Shown here: piece by piece, positions 7,593 to 14,904 of the stretch | Layout of the letters: every line of letters starts with the position of its first letter | How positions within the stretch are numbered: position 1 is the stretch's first letter | Source of the DNA: Bacillota bacterium | GTDB lineage: Bacteria > Bacillota > Sulfobacillia > RBS10-35 > JAJYVM01 | DNA length: 29,883 nucleotides | NCBI GenBank assembly: GCA_021792015.1 | Contig: JAJYVM010000002.1 | Location: forward strand, 1 to 29,883 | Direction of reading: 5' to 3' | Notes under the pieces: generated by a model | What the model saw: only the letters and a program-made list of their open reading frames with translations | What the model was told of the DNA's origin: nothing | Database searches by the model: none | Program-made: the position numbers and the translations under genes

Positions 7593-8492
7593 TCACGGGC
7601 GGCCTCCGGCGCCCGTGTCCGCGGCGCGCCGGCGCAGGAAGCCGAGGGGGCCATGCGCGGCCAAACCGTGGAAGCGGTCCAGGGGGTCGTGGCCGTGGTG
7701 GGCCACCTTCGCCACGTGCACCCGGCCCGACTCGACGACGGCCAGCGCGGCCAGCGCGGCGCCGAGGGCCGGTCCCAGCAGGTAGATCCAGAGCACGCCC
7801 GCGCGGCTCGCCACCAGGGCCGGGCCCAGCGACCGGGCCGGGTTCATCGACGTGCCGCTCCAGGGGGCCTCGAAAGCCACCAACAGGGCCACCAGGGGCG
7901 GGATGGCGGCCGGCGTGAAGCGGCGCAGGGCCGGCCGCCCGGAGAAGAAGAGAATGAGGCCGACCAGGGCGAATGTCACGCCCACCTCGCCCACGAGGGC
8001 GAGCAGCGTGCCCCCGGTGGGCAGCGTGGCGCCGAAGTGCACCGCCGCCCCGGCGGCGCCCCACACGGGCTGCAGGGCCAGGGCGCCGGCCACGGCGCCG
8101 ACGCACTGCGCGACCGTGTAGAGTGCGGCGTCCCCGGCGGTGAGGCTGCCAGCCAGCCAGAAGGCCCAGGACAGCACCGGGTCGAGGTGCGCGCCCGATA
8201 TGCGGCCGACGGGGGAGATGGCCAGCAGGGCGCCGACCCCGCCGAAGAGCAGTCCGGTCAGCAGGCGCAGCGTCCACGGGTTGCGCAGCAGGCCCGCAGC
8301 CGGTGAGGCGGGCGCAAAGTCGAAGATCACGGCGCTGAGGCCGGCGAACACCAGCAGGGCGGTCCCCACGGCCTCCGCCGCGTAGGCCGGAACGTTGGGT
8401 CGCCACGGCCGCTCTACGCCGACACCTCCAACCGCAGGAGGTAGCGGGGGTCGAAGCGGCCGCCGGCATGGCGCCGGCAGCAGTCGCCGCAC
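7593..8492 (-). CDS. aquaporin/glycerol-facilitator (MIP) family channel with altered first NPA
   Basis: An integral membrane channel of the MIP family with about six membrane segments. The first half carries GAHLDPVLS where the family has GAHxNPAVT, so the first NPA box is DPV (8183-8175). The second box, SMNPARS, is normal (NPA at 7844-7836) and keeps the selectivity arginine. The C-terminus is a histidine-rich tail with VAHHGHDP. The family N-terminus AEAVGTALLVF begins near 8375, with no standard start codon immediately before it. GTG 8492 (used here) overlaps the SprT-like gene by 79 bases, whereas GTG 8369 would cut into the first membrane segment. Translation may be coupled to the upstream gene. 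Substrate is unknown. Confidence 0.75.
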   Translation of the reverse strand: MRRLLPAPCRRPLRPPLPPAVGGVGVERPWRPNVPAYAAEAVGTALLVFAGLSAVIFDFAPASPAAGLLRNPWTLRLLTGLLFGGVGALLAISPVGRISGAHLDPVLSWAFWLAGSLTAGDAALYTVAQCVGAVAGALALQPVWGAAGAAVHFGATLPTGGTLLALVGEVGVTFALVGLILFFSGRPALRRFTPAAIPPLVALLVAFEAPWSGTSMNPARSLGPALVASRAGVLWIYLLGPALGAALAALAVVESGRVHVAKVAHHGHDPLDRFHGLAAHGPLGFLRRRAADTGAGGRP

Positions 8493-8902
8493 GCGTACCC
8501 GGAGACGTGCCTGCGATAGAGGTAGCGCCTGCCGCACGCCGGACAGCGGTAGGCGTACGTGCGGCGGGGCAGCAGGGGCGCGGCCGGCGCCCGCCGCGGC
8601 GCGCCGGTCCGGCGCAGCAGGGTCTGGAAGACGTCCGCGTTCTCGCGATGCGGAATGCCCGAGCGGTGCAGCCACCAGTGGCACAGCTCATGCAGCAGGA
8701 TACCCTCGGTGACGGTGGTACCGTACTTTTCATGATAGGGGCGTGAGATGCGGATCATGGCCTCGGCGGGCCGGAACTCGCCGGCGCGGTAGCGGAGCCG
8801 GTCCGCCCAGATCGCGCACCCGTCGAAGGGTACGTGAAACCAGCGCAGACTAAGACGGTCGGCCATGGCGTGCAGTCCCGGATCATCCGGCAGAGTGGGC
8901 AT
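8414..8902 (-). CDS. SprT-like zinc metalloprotease-fold protein
   Basis: A small SprT-family protein of about 162 residues. It carries the zinc site HELCHWWLH (an HExxH helix) after a segment containing TVTEGILL. A C-terminal zinc ribbon begins with CPACG and ends with CGDCC. Bacterial SprT-like proteins are mostly uncharacterised; the eukaryotic relative SPRTN degrades DNA-protein crosslinks. The open frame runs to 8965, but ATG 8902 or ATG 8866 is more likely because 8955 starts a gene on the other strand. I could not find a strong ribosome site for either. The downstream neighbour is the aquaporin gene, whose beginning overlaps this gene's end. Confidence 0.75.
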   Translation of the reverse strand: MPTLPDDPGLHAMADRLSLRWFHVPFDGCAIWADRLRYRAGEFRPAEAMIRISRPYHEKYGTTVTEGILLHELCHWWLHRSGIPHRENADVFQTLLRRTGAPRRAPAAPLLPRRTYAYRCPACGRRYLYRRHVSGYACGDCCRRHAGGRFDPRYLLRLEVSA

Positions 8903-8954
8903 GGTCCAGCATTCGCGCCGCCTTGCCCCGCTGCCTGCCACGGGAGTGAGATGG

Positions 8955-9521
8955 ATGCCGCACAAGTTCGGTCACAACTGGTCCGGGCTGCTCCGGCCGG
9001 AGCGGGCGCAGGCCCAGCCGCCGGACGCGATTCTGGCCCTGGTCGCGCCGCAACCCGGCGAGACCGTCCTCGACCTCGGCAGCGGCCCCGGCTACGTCTC
9101 CCTGCCGCTCGCCGAGCGCGTGGGCGCCACGGGCCGGGTCATCGCCGCCGACATCGCGGAGGAGCCGCTTGCCCTGCTGCGGACGGCGGCCGCCGCCATG
9201 CCGCAGGTCAGAACCGTGCTGGTGGAGGAGTCGCGGCTGCCGCTGCCCGACGCCAGCGTGGACGCCGCGCTGCTGGTCAACGTGCTGCACGAGCTGGCCG
9301 ACCCGGTGGGCTCGCTCGGCGAGCTGCGCCGCGTGCTGCGGGCGGGGGGGCGCCTGGGGATCGTCGACTGGGACCCGGCGTCACCGGGGAGAGGCCCCCG
9401 GATCGAGGAGCGGGTGCCGCCCGAGCGGGCTGGGCAGTGGCTGCGGGCGGCGGGCTTTGTGCCCGAGCCGGCGGCGGCCCTGGGCGCGGCATTCTACGCC
9501 GTGCGCGCGACCGTGGGCTGA
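8955..9521 (+). CDS. class I SAM-dependent methyltransferase
   Basis: A 188-residue methyltransferase of the Methyltransf_11/25 type. Motif I is VLDLGSGPGYVSLPL (about residues 38-52), the acidic end of strand two is AADIAEEP, and the later motif is DAALLVNVLHEL. The start ATG 8955 begins MPHKFGHN, an opening I recognise from small methyltransferases of Bacillota, and GGGAGTGAG lies just upstream. The open frame continues upstream to 8865 without good initiation signals. The substrate cannot be read from the sequence. It is divergent from the SprT-like gene and stands just before the hisS promoter, with no obvious functional link to either. Confidence 0.82.
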   Translation: MPHKFGHNWSGLLRPERAQAQPPDAILALVAPQPGETVLDLGSGPGYVSLPLAERVGATGRVIAADIAEEPLALLRTAAAAMPQVRTVLVEESRLPLPDASVDAALLVNVLHELADPVGSLGELRRVLRAGGRLGIVDWDPASPGRGPRIEERVPPERAGQWLRAAGFVPEPAAALGAAFYAVRATVG

Positions 9522-9614
9522 GGCCCCGCCGCGCCCGGCCCTCGGGTACCCTTGGCGCTGCGCTGGGGCAACGATCGCCGCTGGCGCGCCTGTCCTGGGA
9601 GGCAGCTCGGCGCC

Positions 9615-9644
9615 TTGACACGCGCGCGCGGGCCCGTGTAGACT
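9615..9644 (+). promoter_or_regulatory. strong sigma-A promoter of the hisS-aspS operon
   Basis: TTGACA at 9615-9620 is a perfect -35 box, and TAGACT at 9639-9644 is a good -10 box with an 18-base spacer. Transcription would begin near 9651, about ten bases before the first T-box stem. Confidence 0.8.
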
Positions 9645-9650
9645 CAGTCG

Positions 9651-9895
9651 CAACACGATGAGGGGGACTTGGGCGGAGGCCCTTCCGCTTCAAGCGAGCC
9701 GGGCTGGTGCAAGCCGGCGCGGAAGCCCGCCCCGACACCCCTGAGCGCCGCGACGACAAAGCGCGGCCGGCCCCGGCGACGTTACCGCCGGCCCAAGGCC
9801 CGAGCCGCCAGCCCGACTGGCTGCGGCGCGGGCGAACGAGGGTGGCACCGCGAGCATCGGCCTCGCCCCTTTCTCCATGGGGGCGGGGCCCTTTT
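9651..9895 (+). promoter_or_regulatory. T-box riboswitch, aspartate (GAC) specifier, controlling hisS-aspS
   Basis: The leader has all main T-box elements. Stem I pairs AGGGG 9661-9665 with CCCCT 9738-9742, and above the internal loop GGGCGG 9671-9676 with CCGCCC 9727-9732. The 3' side of that loop holds GAC at 9734-9736 followed by A, the expected place and context for the specifier codon. The distal loop signature GGTGCAAGCC is at 9706-9715. The T-box AGGGTGGCACCGCG is at 9839-9852, with TGGC at 9843-9846 pairing to the tRNA end. The terminator follows at 9859-9895. GAC is an aspartate codon, and the C of TGGC would pair with G73, the discriminator of tRNA-Asp. The leader should therefore sense uncharged tRNA-Asp although hisS is the first gene. 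Confidence 0.92.
9859..9895 (+). terminator. T-box regulated intrinsic terminator
   Basis: GGCCTCGCCCC (9859-9869) pairs with GGGGCGGGGCC (9880-9890), giving 11 pairs including one G-T, with a 10-base loop, then CTTTT. It starts just after the conserved T-box and competes with the antiterminator in the usual way. Confidence 0.88.
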
Positions 9896-9920
9896 GATTG
9901 CCCACGGGAGGCTGAGCGCC

Positions 9921-11183
9921 GTGGAATTAGCGCGGCCCCGCGGTACCGAGGACGTCTTTCCCGAAGCGGCGGCCCGCTGGCGGGCGCTGGAGGCCGTCTG
10001 CCGCGGCCTGGCCCGCCGCTACGGCTACGGGGAGCTGCGCACGCCGACCTTCGAGCACAGCGAGGTCTTCCATCGCTATCTCGGCGATGCCACCGACGTC
10101 GTGCAGAAGGAGACGTACGACTTCAAGGACCGCGGCGAGCGCGAGCTGACGCTGCGGCCCGAGGGGACGGCGGGCGCGGTGCGTGCCTTCCTGCAGGCCG
10201 GCCTCCAGGGCGGCGCGCTGCCCTGCAAGCTCTACTACGTCACGCTCTCGGCGTTCCGCTACGAGCGGCCGCAGGCCGGGCGCCTGCGCGAGCACCACCA
10301 GTTCGGCTGCGAGGCCTTCGGCAGCGCCGATCCCACGACCGACGCGGAGCTGATCGCCCTTGTCGCGGACCTTCTGCGCGAGCTCGGCGTCCGCGGCTTT
10401 GCCGTGCGCCTGAACTCCATCGGGGATGCGGCCTGCCGGCCCGCCTACCTGGAGGCGCTGCGCGACTACTACCGCCCGCTGCTGCCGGACCTCTGCCACG
10501 ACTGCCAGGTCCGGTTCGATCGCAACCCGCTGCGGCTGCTGGACTGCAAGAAGGACCGCGAGGCGGTGGCCGGCGCGCCGCAGCCCACGGACCACCTCTG
10601 CGCCGACTGCGCCGCGCACTTCGCGGCCCTGCGCGGCTATCTCGACGAGATCGGGATCGCCTACACCGTCGACCACACCCTGGTGCGCGGCTTCGACTAC
10701 TACACGCGCACGGTGTTCGAGTTCGTGAGCGGCGAGCTGGGGGCGCAGAACAGCATTCTGGGCGGCGGACGCTACGACGGCTTGGTCGAGTCCATGGGCG
10801 GCCCGCCCGTGCCGGCGGCAGGGTTCGCGGTGGGCATGGAGCGGCTGCTCACCGTGGCCTCGACGCTCGCTGCCCCCGATCCGGCACTGGACGTCTACGT
10901 GGCCTCGGACGACCGGCGCGACGCGCTCGTGGCCTGCCAGGCGCTCCGCAGGGCCGGCCTGGCGACCGACATGGACCCGCTGGGCCGGAGTCTGCGCGCG
11001 CAAATGCGCGCGGCCGATCGTTCCGGGGCGAGCGTGGCGGTGATCCGCGACGCGCCGGAGCGCGCCCGCGGCATCGCCCTGATCCGGCCGCTGCGCAGCC
11101 CCGACGCCGCCCAGCGCGAGGCGGAGTGGACGGCCCTGCTGGCCGACCCGCGCGGGCAGCTGGGGATGGAGGGGCGGCCATGA
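9921..11183 (+). CDS. hisS: histidyl-tRNA synthetase
   Basis: Class II synthetase that charges tRNA-His, 420 residues, normal length. Motif 1 starts at PRGTEDVFP (6-14). Motif 2 includes TLRPEGTAGAVRAF (77-90) and RYERPQAGRLREHHQFG (113-129). The histidine-specific motif LVRGFDYYT is at 254-262, GGGRYDGL at 281-288 and motif 3 GFAVGMERL at 301-309. Cysteine pairs at 192/195 and 227/230 are common in Bacillota HisRS. The GTG start at 9921 is chosen because GGGAGG lies at 9905-9910 and family alignment begins there. The open frame extends upstream only because the T-box leader is free of stops. aspS follows after 64 bases in the same transcript. Confidence 0.96.
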   Translation: MELARPRGTEDVFPEAAARWRALEAVCRGLARRYGYGELRTPTFEHSEVFHRYLGDATDVVQKETYDFKDRGERELTLRPEGTAGAVRAFLQAGLQGGALPCKLYYVTLSAFRYERPQAGRLREHHQFGCEAFGSADPTTDAELIALVADLLRELGVRGFAVRLNSIGDAACRPAYLEALRDYYRPLLPDLCHDCQVRFDRNPLRLLDCKKDREAVAGAPQPTDHLCADCAAHFAALRGYLDEIGIAYTVDHTLVRGFDYYTRTVFEFVSGELGAQNSILGGGRYDGLVESMGGPPVPAAGFAVGMERLLTVASTLAAPDPALDVYVASDDRRDALVACQALRRAGLATDMDPLGRSLRAQMRAADRSGASVAVIRDAPERARGIALIRPLRSPDAAQREAEWTALLADPRGQLGMEGRP

Positions 11184-11247
11184 GCCCGGAGGCGACCGCC
11201 GCCGCACACGCGCGGCGACCGGTTCCGCAGAGGAGGTTGGGCCCGGC

Positions 11248-13002
11248 ATGAAGATTCATCGCGACACCGCATGCGGCGAGCTGACGGCCGCCGACGCCGG
11301 CCGCGAGGTGGCCCTCGGCGGCTGGGTGGAGTCGGCCCGCGACCACGGCGGGCTGCTGTTCGTCGACCTGCGCGACCGCACGGGGGTCGTGCAGGTCGTG
11401 TTTGACCCCGGCAAGGACCAGGAGCTGTTCCGCACCGCCGAGGGCTGGCGGTCGGAGAGCGCCGTCGGCGTGCGCGGCACGGTGCGCCGCCGCCTGCCGG
11501 GCAACGAGAACCCGCGCCTGCGGACCGGCGAGGTGGAGGTCGTGCCGTCCGAGATCGAGACCTACTCGGTGGCGCGCCCGCTGCCGTTCGACGTCGCGCA
11601 CGCCGACGCGGTGGACGAGGCCCTGCGCCTGCGCTACCGCTACCTCGACCTGCGGCGGAGCCGCATGCTGGAAAACCTCCGCCTGCGCCACCGGCTCTTC
11701 CACGCCATCCGCCAGTTCTACACGGCGGAGGGCTTCGTCGAGGTGGAGACGCCGTTTCTCACCAAGAGCACGCCGGAGGGCTCGCGCGAGTACCTGGTGC
11801 CGAACCGGCAGGAGCCGGGCACGTTCTTCGCCCTGGCCCAGTCGCCCCAGATCTACAAGCAGTTGCTGATGATCGGTGGCCTGGAGCGTTACTTCCAGAT
11901 CGCGCGCTGCTTCCGCGACGAGGACATGCGGGCGGACCGCCAGCCGGAGTTCACGCAGCTGGACGTCGAGATGTCCTTCGTCGAGGAGGAGGACGTCGTG
12001 GCCTCGACCGAGCGCATGCTGGTCGAGACCGTCCGCGACGCGGCGGGCATCGAGCTGCCGCACCCGTTCCCCCGCATCACGCATGCGGCGGCGATGCTCA
12101 AGTACGGCTCCGACAAGCCCGACCTGCGCCTGCCGCTGGAGATCGTGGATCTCAGCGCCGCGTTCGGCAAGACGGGGTTTGAGGCCTTCGCCCGCACCCT
12201 GGCGGCGGGCGGCGTCGTCCGCGGCCTGCGCGTGCCGGGCGGGGGCGCCCTCAGCCGGCGCGAGCTGGACGGGCTGGCGGAGGAGGCGCGGCGGCGCGGC
12301 GCCCAGGGCATGGCCTGGCTGGTGGCGGAGGCGCCCGGCTCCTTCCGCTCGCCGATCGCGAAGTTCCTCAGCGAGGCCGAGCTTGAGGCGCTGGCGCGCG
12401 AGACCGGCGTTGAGGCAGGCGACCTCATCCTGCTGCTGGCCGACCAGCCGGCCGTCGCGGCGGCCGTGCTGGGCTGGGCGCGCCTCTGGGCCGGCGAGCG
12501 CTTCCATCTCGCCGACGGCGCGCCGTGGCACCCCTGCTGGATCACCGACTGGCCCATGTTCGAGTGGGACGAGGAGGAGGGCCGCTGGTACGCGACCCAG
12601 CACCCGTTCACCATGCCGCGGGAGGAGGACCTGCCGCTCCTCGAGCGCGAGCCCGCCCGGGTGCGCGCCATGAAGTACGACCTCGTGCTGAACGGGTACG
12701 AGATCGGCGGGGGCAGCATCCGCATCGCCAGCAGCGAGGTGCAGAACCGCGTCCTCAAGGCCATGGGCGTCGAGGGGGTCGAGCGGTTCGGCTTCTTCAT
12801 CGAGGCCCTGCAGTACGGCACCCCGCCGCACGGCGGGATCGCCCTCGGCCTCGACCGCATCGTCATGCTGCTGGCCGGCGCCAGCTCCATCCGCGACATC
12901 ATCGCCTTTCCGAAGGCGGCACGCGCCGCGGATCTGATGACGGGCGCGCCGGCGGCCGTCACGCCGGCGCAGATGCGCGAGCTGCACCTGCGGGTGACCT
13001 GA
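11248..13002 (+). CDS. aspS: aspartyl-tRNA synthetase, probably non-discriminating
   Basis: Class II bacterial-type AspRS, 584 residues. An N-terminal OB-fold binds the anticodon (GGWVESARDHGG onward). The catalytic core has motif 2 IARCFRDEDMRADRQPEF and motif 3 GIALGLDRIVMLLAG, with the bacterial GAD insertion between about 280 and 430. Residues H33 and G85 match, by my alignment, the His and Gly pair reported for non-discriminating AspRS of Pseudomonas aeruginosa, where E. coli has Leu and Lys. This suggests the enzyme also charges tRNA-Asn for conversion by GatCAB. The ribosome site AGGAGG is at 11231-11236. Expression should follow the tRNA-Asp T-box upstream of hisS. Confidence 0.95.
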   Translation: MKIHRDTACGELTAADAGREVALGGWVESARDHGGLLFVDLRDRTGVVQVVFDPGKDQELFRTAEGWRSESAVGVRGTVRRRLPGNENPRLRTGEVEVVPSEIETYSVARPLPFDVAHADAVDEALRLRYRYLDLRRSRMLENLRLRHRLFHAIRQFYTAEGFVEVETPFLTKSTPEGSREYLVPNRQEPGTFFALAQSPQIYKQLLMIGGLERYFQIARCFRDEDMRADRQPEFTQLDVEMSFVEEEDVVASTERMLVETVRDAAGIELPHPFPRITHAAAMLKYGSDKPDLRLPLEIVDLSAAFGKTGFEAFARTLAAGGVVRGLRVPGGGALSRRELDGLAEEARRRGAQGMAWLVAEAPGSFRSPIAKFLSEAELEALARETGVEAGDLILLLADQPAVAAAVLGWARLWAGERFHLADGAPWHPCWITDWPMFEWDEEEGRWYATQHPFTMPREEDLPLLEREPARVRAMKYDLVLNGYEIGGGSIRIASSEVQNRVLKAMGVEGVERFGFFIEALQYGTPPHGGIALGLDRIVMLLAGASSIRDIIAFPKAARAADLMTGAPAAVTPAQMRELHLRVT

Positions 13003-13010
13003 GGCGCGGT

Positions 13011-13040
13011 TTGCGTCGCCGCGGCCGGCGGTGGTACCCT
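13011..13040 (+). promoter_or_regulatory. possible promoter of the 6S RNA
   Basis: TTGCGT at 13011-13016 and TACCCT at 13035-13040 are 18 bases apart, immediately after aspS. A start near 13047 fits the folded RNA described downstream. The -10 is only a TAnnnT match. Confidence 0.4.
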
Positions 13041-13046
13041 AGTTCT

Positions 13047-13281
13047 TGCGCGGTCCCGGCTGTGTGCGTGACCCTGCCGGACATGTGGAACCTACACCAC
13101 TTCTTTGGGAGCCGGACTCCGCGCGGCGGCGTGCGCGCGAGCGCGGTGAACGCCGCGCCGCGAGCCCAGGAGCCGCGTGGGAGGCGCCCACCTGCCGACG
13201 GGCAGGTTCTATCGCCGGCAGGGGACGGCATGGCGGAGAGCGCGCGCGGGAGCGGATCGCCTGATCCGCCCTCGCTTTTTT
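13047..13281 (+). ncRNA. ssrS: probable 6S RNA (RNA polymerase holoenzyme regulator)
   Basis: No protein frame is credible here, but the strand folds into one long, interrupted hairpin as 6S RNA does. CCCTGCCGG 13072-13080 pairs perfectly with CCGGCAGGG 13215-13223. TGGAACCT 13086-13093 pairs with AGGTTCTA 13204-13211. The top stem pairs GCGCGGCG 13121-13128 with CGCCGCGC 13151-13158. Between the middle and top stems is a wide unpaired region, with a small hairpin GTGGG/CCCAC on its 3' side, like the central bubble of 6S. It lies directly downstream of aspS, where the Bacillus 6S-1 gene bsrA sits. It ends in an intrinsic terminator. Ends are approximate. The alternative is another structured RNA or a long aspS 3' region. 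Confidence 0.62.
13246..13281 (+). terminator. intrinsic terminator of the 6S RNA / hisS-aspS unit
   Basis: A 13-position stem (13246-13258 with 13263-13275, one G-T pair and one A-C mismatch) with a 4-base loop is followed at once by six T. This is the clearest intrinsic terminator of the window. Confidence 0.88.
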
Positions 13282-13303
13282 ATTTCGGTCGGCGGCATTT
13301 CCC

Positions 13304-13312
13304 TGATAGACT
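13304..13312 (+). promoter_or_regulatory. possible extended -10 promoter for the COG4280-like gene
   Basis: TGATAGACT fits an extended -10 (TGnTAnnnT). The -35 position (TTCGGT at 13284-13289) is poor. Transcription would start about 12 bases before ATG 13331, giving a very short leader. Confidence 0.3.
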
Positions 13313-13330
13313 GTTCTGGGGGGTCGATGC

Positions 13331-14086
13331 ATGGATTGGGCTGTCGCGGTCGCCTCCGGGCTGGCCTCCGGCGTGGAGTTCGTGGAAGCATTCACCATCG
13401 TCCTCGCCGTCGCCGTCGCCCGCAGCTGGCGCACCTCCCTGCAGGGCGCGGCCCTGGCGATTGTGGCCCTGGTGGCCATCGTGGCGGTGTTCGGCGTGGC
13501 GCTGGTCCGCTTCATCCCGCTGGATGTCCTGCGCACGCTGGTCGGGGTCTTCCTGCTGCTGTTCGGGCTGAAGTGGCTGCGCAAGGCCATCCTGCGCCAG
13601 GGCGGGATGCTGCGCATGCACGACGAGGCCAGCATCTTCGCGCATGAGGTGGAGAGCCTGAAAAAGGGCGCCACCGACTGGGAGGGCCTGGTCACCTCGT
13701 TCAACGGCGTCCTGCTGGAAGGCCTCGAGGTCGTCTTCATCGTCATTTCGCTCGCCACATCGACGCGGCTGTTCGGGCCGGCCATCGGCGGCGCCGCGGC
13801 CGCCCTGGCCATCGTGCTGATCGCCGGGGTCGCCCTGCGCAGCCCGCTGCAGAAGGTGCCCGAGAACACCATGAAGTTCGCCGTCGGCGTCATGCTGACG
13901 ACGTTCGGCACGCTCTGGGCCGGCGAGGGCCTGGGCGTACACTGGTGGCATGCGGACGCCAGCGCCCTCTGGCTCCTGGCCGGCTACATCCTTGTCACCT
14001 GGGCCGCCGTGGCCGCGGTGCGAGCGGCTCGCAGCGCCGCCCAGCCGGCGCAGGCGCACGCGAGCGCGACAGGGGGATCGAATTGA
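13331..14086 (+). CDS. COG4280-like polytopic membrane protein
   Basis: A 251-residue membrane protein with about seven hydrophobic segments in two halves. Each half begins with an acidic helix: GVEFVEAFTIVLAVA near residues 14-28 and GVLLEGLEVVFIVISL near 132-147. These resemble the E-x-x-E helices of metal transporters such as FTR1, but the remainder (FGLKWLRKAILR, VPENTMKFAVGVML, WAGEGLG) is what I recall of COG4280, a family without known function. GGGGGG at 13317-13322 precedes the ATG. The gene follows the 6S terminator and overlaps a small membrane gene. I infer a transporter or ion-handling role from the acidic membrane helices only. Confidence 0.7.
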   Translation: MDWAVAVASGLASGVEFVEAFTIVLAVAVARSWRTSLQGAALAIVALVAIVAVFGVALVRFIPLDVLRTLVGVFLLLFGLKWLRKAILRQGGMLRMHDEASIFAHEVESLKKGATDWEGLVTSFNGVLLEGLEVVFIVISLATSTRLFGPAIGGAAAALAIVLIAGVALRSPLQKVPENTMKFAVGVMLTTFGTLWAGEGLGVHWWHADASALWLLAGYILVTWAAVAAVRAARSAAQPAQAHASATGGSN

Positions 14087-14286
14087 AGGGCATCGGCCAC
14101 TTCTTTAACTACCTGTACCACTTCTTGGTTGACAGCCCGCTGCTGGCCGGTCTGGCCCTCGTGGCGCTGGCCATCACCACAGTGGTCGCCCTGGCCGGCG
14201 GCCCTGCCCTTGCCGGCTGGCTGCTGTTCGTCCTGGTGGTCGGCGCCCTCGCCGCCGACCTGCACCGGGCCGTCCGGCCGAAATAG
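14083..14286 (+). CDS. small two-segment membrane protein coupled to the COG4280-like gene
   Basis: 67 residues, starting with TTG whose last two bases begin the TGA of the gene before it (TTGA overlap). The ribosome site GGGGG lies at 14072-14076, six bases upstream. After the short stretch KGIGHFFNYLYHFLVDSP come two hydrophobic segments (about 18-38 and 40-57) and a charged end DLHRAVRPK. No family recognised. The overlap and identical orientation argue that it works with, or is dosed with, the larger membrane protein. A longer reading from 13945 lies inside the neighbouring gene and is not credible. Confidence 0.65.
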   Translation: MKGIGHFFNYLYHFLVDSPLLAGLALVALAITTVVALAGGPALAGWLLFVLVVGALAADLHRAVRPK

Positions 14287-14301
14287 CGCGCCCGGCGGGG
14301 C

Positions 14302-14904
14302 TCAATCCCGCTTGGGCGAGCCGGCCGGGGCGCGAGCCCGCAGACGCGCCAGAACGGCCCACGCGATGGCGAGCACGGCGAGCACGGCGATGATTGGCGC
14401 CACATGCCCGATGGCGGCGGCCAGGGCGGCCCAGCCCGACCGCAGGCGGAAGCCCGCGTAGGCGAGCACCGCCGACCAGATCAGCGATCCGATCACGGTG
14501 TAGGCGGTGAAGGTCGGCAGCGGCATGGCCGCGCTGCCCGCCGGGAACGAGATGTAGGTCCGGATGACCGGCAGCAGGCGTCCGAAGAAGACGGCGCCCG
14601 GGCCGTAGCGGCCGAACCAGCGGTGCGCGGCCTCCAGGTGCCGGGGGCGCAGCCAGCGCGCGCCGCCGCCCCGGCCGATGGCATACGCAAGCAGCGAGCC
14701 CGCCAGGTTGCCGGCGGTGCCCACGATGATCGCGCCGATCAGGGCCGCGCGGCCCGCGGCCAGCGCCCCGGCCAGCGGCATGATCACCTCGCTCGGCAGG
14801 GGGATGCCCACGCTCTCGATGGTCATTCCGATAAAGACGCCCACGGTGCCCGAGTGCTGCACCAGCCCCCCGGCGAAGTTGGCGAGATCCGCGGTCACGC
14901 TCAC
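14302..14904 (-). CDS. DedA family membrane protein
   Basis: A 200-residue DedA/SNARE-associated family protein, an inner-membrane family now linked to lipid-carrier (undecaprenyl phosphate or phospholipid) translocation. Visible features are ESVGIPLPSEVIMPLAGALA near the N-terminus, GNLAGSLLAYAIGR, the motif FFGRLLPVIRTYISFPAGSAAMP, and two C-terminal membrane segments. The start is GTG 14904, whose TG lies in the TGA of the upstream YkoP-like gene. A purine-rich GGGGGGAAGGGG stretch is just before it. It is the last gene of the minus-strand envelope unit and converges with the COG4280 pair, with only 15 bases between the stop codons. Confidence 0.88.
   Translation of the reverse strand: MSVTADLANFAGGLVQHSGTVGVFIGMTIESVGIPLPSEVIMPLAGALAAGRAALIGAIIVGTAGNLAGSLLAYAIGRGGGARWLRPRHLEAAHRWFGRYGPGAVFFGRLLPVIRTYISFPAGSAAMPLPTFTAYTVIGSLIWSAVLAYAGFRLRSGWAALAAAIGHVAPIIAVLAVLAIAWAVLARLRARAPAGSPKRD

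Noticed and set aside
7046..7918. 290-codon plus-strand frame over the gene-poor stretch
   Set aside because: Arg/Pro/Gly-rich with no domain, no ribosome site, and it runs antisense through the aquaporin gene.
9669..9920. 84-codon N-terminal extension of hisS
   Set aside because: This is the T-box leader read as protein. The terminator and specifier lie in it, and HisRS similarity begins at 9921.
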